A stretch of DNA of 39,859 nt from Actinomycetes bacterium (GTDB taxonomy: Bacteria > Actinomycetota > Actinomycetes > Mycobacteriales > Mycobacteriaceae): positions 1-39,859 of the forward strand of contig JAHZIT010000018.1 in the NCBI GenBank assembly GCA_022601275.1. Direction: 5' to 3'. Of the stretch, positions 37,554-39,859 are shown in pieces. Under the pieces are notes generated by a model. The model did no database searches and had not been told where the DNA came from. It saw nothing but the letters and a program-made list of their open reading frames with translations. Made by a program: the position numbers and the translations under genes. Every line of letters begins with the position of its first letter. The first letter of the stretch is position 1.

Positions 37554-38909
37554 TCAGCTCAGGATGCGTTCGATCGATCTCAGAGGAATCGGCAACCACG
37601 CCGGCCGGAATCGGACCTCGTAGGCAGCCTCGTACACGGCCTTGTCCAGTTCGTAGGCGGCGAGCACCGCACCGGAGTCACGCGGGTCCGTTCCCGCCAC
37701 GGTGGCGTAGCCGTCGCAGAACGCCGCACTGTTGCGCGTGACCCACTCCCGGGCGCGAGCCGCGACCTGTCGGTCGTGATTGTGGTCCACCGCCAAACCC
37801 ACCAATCGCTGGAAGGCCGCGTACTCGAAGGAACGCAGCAGGCCGGCGACATCGCGCAAAGGCGAGTCCGGCTGCCGACGTTTCGCCGGGCTCTGGCCGG
37901 GTTCGCCCTCGAAATCGATCAGCAACCAACCCTCCGGTGTGCGCAACACCTGACAGAGGTGCAGGTCGCCGTGCACGCGCTGGACGGTGATCGTGTCGCC
38001 GGCCAACCTGCGGTATCGCTCCTCGATCAGCGGGATGCGATCCCGCAACTCCGGCACCACGCGCGTCGCCGACTCCAAACGTTCCAGCATGGCGCCCAAC
38101 GGGAAAGCGGCGGACGAGGTGCCCAATTGCCCGGCAAGCGTTGCGTGCACCGACGCAACGGCCTCACCCAGCCGGAAGGACTCGGCCGCGAAGTCGCCGC
38201 CCACCTCGTCGGCGTACAGGTCGCCCTCGGCGAACAGGTCGCGGGTGCTGGCTGTGGCCATGTCCCAGCCCTCGGCGCTGTTGGCCGCGAAAGCGGTCAC
38301 CATACCGAGCGCACAGGGTTGCGATCCCTTTCCTTCCCAGCAGGTTTCGTAAGAGCCGAGCAACCGGGCGACGTGTGGGTTTCCCGCCTGAGCCAGTACC
38401 CGGTTCAGTTCGATGTCGGGGTTCATGCCGGGGGTGACGCGCCGGAATACTTTGAGGACGGCCTGTTCCTCGAAGATGATGCTGGTGTTGCTCTGCTCGG
38501 CGCCCGATACCCGCGGAGCCGCATCCAGCGGGAGCGTCACGCCGGGCTCCTTGCCGAATCTCAAATCCGCAACGGTGGCCGACGTGTCGATCAGCGTGAG
38601 CAGATGCCGCGTCGCGTCGGGATCGTAGAGAGCGTCGTAGGCGATATGCTCGCCGTCTGCATCCGACACGGTTCCGATGGTGGCGACATCGCTGTAGACG
38701 TCGATGGGCGCGCTGCCCCACCTCACCAACACTTGGTAGCGCTCGGCAGAGCCGTCGGTGTAGTTGACGTCGAGGAGCACGAGGTCGAGATCGTCGCGTA
38801 GCGCGGTGATCGCGGCGGGTTCGACCGAGGCCTGTTCGCGACCGCGGCCGGCATACCAGCGCTGATGCTTGATCCAGTCGCCGAACCGAAGTTTCATCGA
38901 CGGGCTCAT
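37554..38909 (-). CDS. mak: Maltokinase Mak (Pep2)
   Basis: The 451-aa protein has an aminoglycoside-phosphotransferase fold. The catalytic loop is [16 protein letters not shown] and the metal-binding motif is LIDFEGEPG (about 300-330). The N-terminal intercalated domain (about 1-130) begins [24 protein letters not shown], the Mak-specific block. It phosphorylates maltose with ATP to maltose-1-phosphate, the donor for GlgE alpha-glucan synthesis. The ATG overlaps the treS stop by 4 nt (ATGA). The proteins are known to form a TreS:Mak complex in mycobacteria (Rv0126-Rv0127). Confidence 0.95.
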   Translation of the reverse strand: MSPSMKLRFGDWIKHQRWYAGRGREQASVEPAAITALRDDLDLVLLDVNYTDGSAERYQVLVRWGSAPIDVYSDVATIGTVSDADGEHIAYDALYDPDATRHLLTLIDTSATVADLRFGKEPGVTLPLDAAPRVSGAEQSNTSIIFEEQAVLKVFRRVTPGMNPDIELNRVLAQAGNPHVARLLGSYETCWEGKGSQPCALGMVTAFAANSAEGWDMATASTRDLFAEGDLYADEVGGDFAAESFRLGEAVASVHATLAGQLGTSSAAFPLGAMLERLESATRVVPELRDRIPLIEERYRRLAGDTITVQRVHGDLHLCQVLRTPEGWLLIDFEGEPGQSPAKRRQPDSPLRDVAGLLRSFEYAAFQRLVGLAVDHNHDRQVAARAREWVTRNSAAFCDGYATVAGTDPRDSGAVLAAYELDKAVYEAAYEVRFRPAWLPIPLRSIERILS

Positions 38910-39859
38910 GACAGATCGCCCGCCTCAGGATTGCCCGGTCTGAGCAGGAACCAATAGAACCCGTGTCCTGGCAACGTCAGCAGATAGGGCAGCTGACCGA
39001 TGGCGGGAAATTCGACGTAACCGGTCATCTCGACCAGCGTGTAGCCGGTCCACTGCTGAAGATTCAGCTCGATGGGCTGCGGAAACCGCGACAGATTGTT
39101 GACGCACAGCACGGTGTCGTGGTGGTCCTGCTCCTCCCCCGCGCCTTCCAGCTCGCGCACGTAGGCCAGCACCGAAGGGTTTGATCCGCCCAGCTCCCGA
39201 AACGTGCCGAGGGCGAACGCATCGTGGCGGCGGCGCACCGCGAGCATGGTACGAGTCCAGTTCAGCAGCGACGCCGAAGTGTCGCGCTGCGCTTCGACAT
39301 TCACCGACTGATACCCGTAGATCGCGTCCTGGTTCGGCGGCAGGTACAGCCGACCCGGAGTGGCGGTGGAGAAGCCGGCGTTGCGGTCCGGGGTCCACTG
39401 CATCGGGGTGCGGACGCCGTCCCGGTCACCGAGCCAGATGATGTCCCCCATGCCGATCTCGTCGCCGTAGTAGAGCACCGGCGAACCGGGCAGGGACAGC
39501 AGCAGCGCGGTGAACAACTCGATCTGGTTGCGGTCATTCTCCAGCAGCGGTGCCAGCCGGCGGCGGATCCCGACATTGGCCTTCATCCGTGGGTCCTTGG
39601 CGTACTCGGCGTACATGTAGTCGCGCTCGTCGTCGGTGACCATCTCCAGGGTCAGCTCATCGTGGTTGCGCAGGAAGATCCCCCACTGGGCGATCTCCGG
39701 GATCTTCGGGGTGTTGGCCATGATCTCCGAGATCGGGAACCGCGACTCCCGGCGCACCGCCATGAAGATCCTCGGCATCAGCGGGAAGTGGAACGCCATG
39801 TGGCACTCGTCGCCGCCGGCCGCCGGGTCGCCGAAATACTCGACCACATCCGCCGGCCA
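38906..39859 (-). CDS. treS: Trehalose synthase TreS, C-terminal part (5' end outside the window)
   Basis: The visible 317 residues begin [11 protein letters not shown] and end with a stop overlapping mak. They include the end of the GH13 barrel: [22 protein letters not shown] (transition-state region, split here as [14 protein letters not shown]), [15 protein letters not shown] and [22 protein letters not shown]-terminal beta domain follows. TreS interconverts trehalose and maltose and feeds Mak. The coding frame runs unbroken through the window edge, so a longer gene is certain. The catalytic nucleophile and acid lie upstream of the cut. Confidence 0.96.
   Translation of the reverse strand, partial: WPADVVEYFGDPAAGGDECHMAFHFPLMPRIFMAVRRESRFPISEIMANTPKIPEIAQWGIFLRNHDELTLEMVTDDERDYMYAEYAKDPRMKANVGIRRRLAPLLENDRNQIELFTALLLSLPGSPVLYYGDEIGMGDIIWLGDRDGVRTPMQWTPDRNAGFSTATPGRLYLPPNQDAIYGYQSVNVEAQRDTSASLLNWTRTMLAVRRRHDAFALGTFRELGGSNPSVLAYVRELEGAGEEQDHHDTVLCVNNLSRFPQPIELNLQQWTGYTLVEMTGYVEFPAIGQLPYLLTLPGHGFYWFLLRPGNPEAGDLS

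Overview
The window is GC-rich, densely packed actinobacterial DNA and is almost certainly from a Mycobacterium (Mycolicibacterium-type) chromosome. The diagnostic genes are an EspR-type regulator, the lysine-rich H-NS-like protein with a C-terminal membrane helix, the divergent ethA-ethR pair with a recognisable EthR operator, a PncA nicotinamidase, CYP138 with its TetR neighbour, and the treS-mak trehalose/glycogen pair. Gene names given by analogy with M. tuberculosis rest on sequence recall, not on a database search.

Region 1 (1-19.3 kb) follows the M. tuberculosis Rv3847-Rv3859c order: Rv3847-like, espR, Rv3850-like, hns, rraA, ethA/ethR, PHP-domain protein, gltD and gltB. It carries several additions. 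An ImmA/IrrE metallopeptidase plus polytopic membrane protein sits between espR and the Rv3850-like gene, a CopC-CopD pair lies before hns, and a short-chain dehydrogenase is coupled to rraA. Behind gltB is a gene-less stretch of about 630 bp.

Region 2 (18.3-25 kb) is mixed metabolism and repair: a HhH-GPD DNA glycosylase, an SRPBCC protein, an MFS transporter, an NTF2-like protein, an msrB-msrA methionine sulfoxide reductase pair, and cyp138 divergent from its probable TetR regulator.

Region 3 (25-31 kb) holds the most interesting signal. A TetR gene and a divergent methyltransferase share a 54-bp spacer. About 5 kb away is a three-gene operon of overlapping genes (GT4 glycosyltransferase, methyltransferase, alpha/alpha-toroid protein). 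Both the TetR gene and the operon have a promoter of the form TTG(C)NN - 17 nt - TANNGT. One base after the -10 box, each has the same inverted repeat, GGACA-2-TGTCC. This predicts one TetR-controlled, apparently uncharacterised sugar or glycolipid pathway. A DUF222/HNH (13E12-type) gene is interposed. Just upstream of the operon on the same strand, a FadD acyl-CoA ligase is coupled by a 4-nt overlap to a small papain/C39-like cysteine peptidase that is easily missed.

Region 4 (33-39.9 kb) contains pncA, a PAS-PAS-GGDEF signalling protein with an intact RxxD I-site, the glycogen debranching enzyme glgX/treX, and convergent to it mak (maltokinase) and treS (cut by the right edge). These last three act in trehalose/alpha-glucan metabolism and the GlgE pathway.

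In M. tuberculosis, Rv3847-Rv3859c and Rv0126-Rv0137c lie on opposite sides of oriC. Here the two sets are within 20 kb of each other, so the chromosome is rearranged relative to that species.
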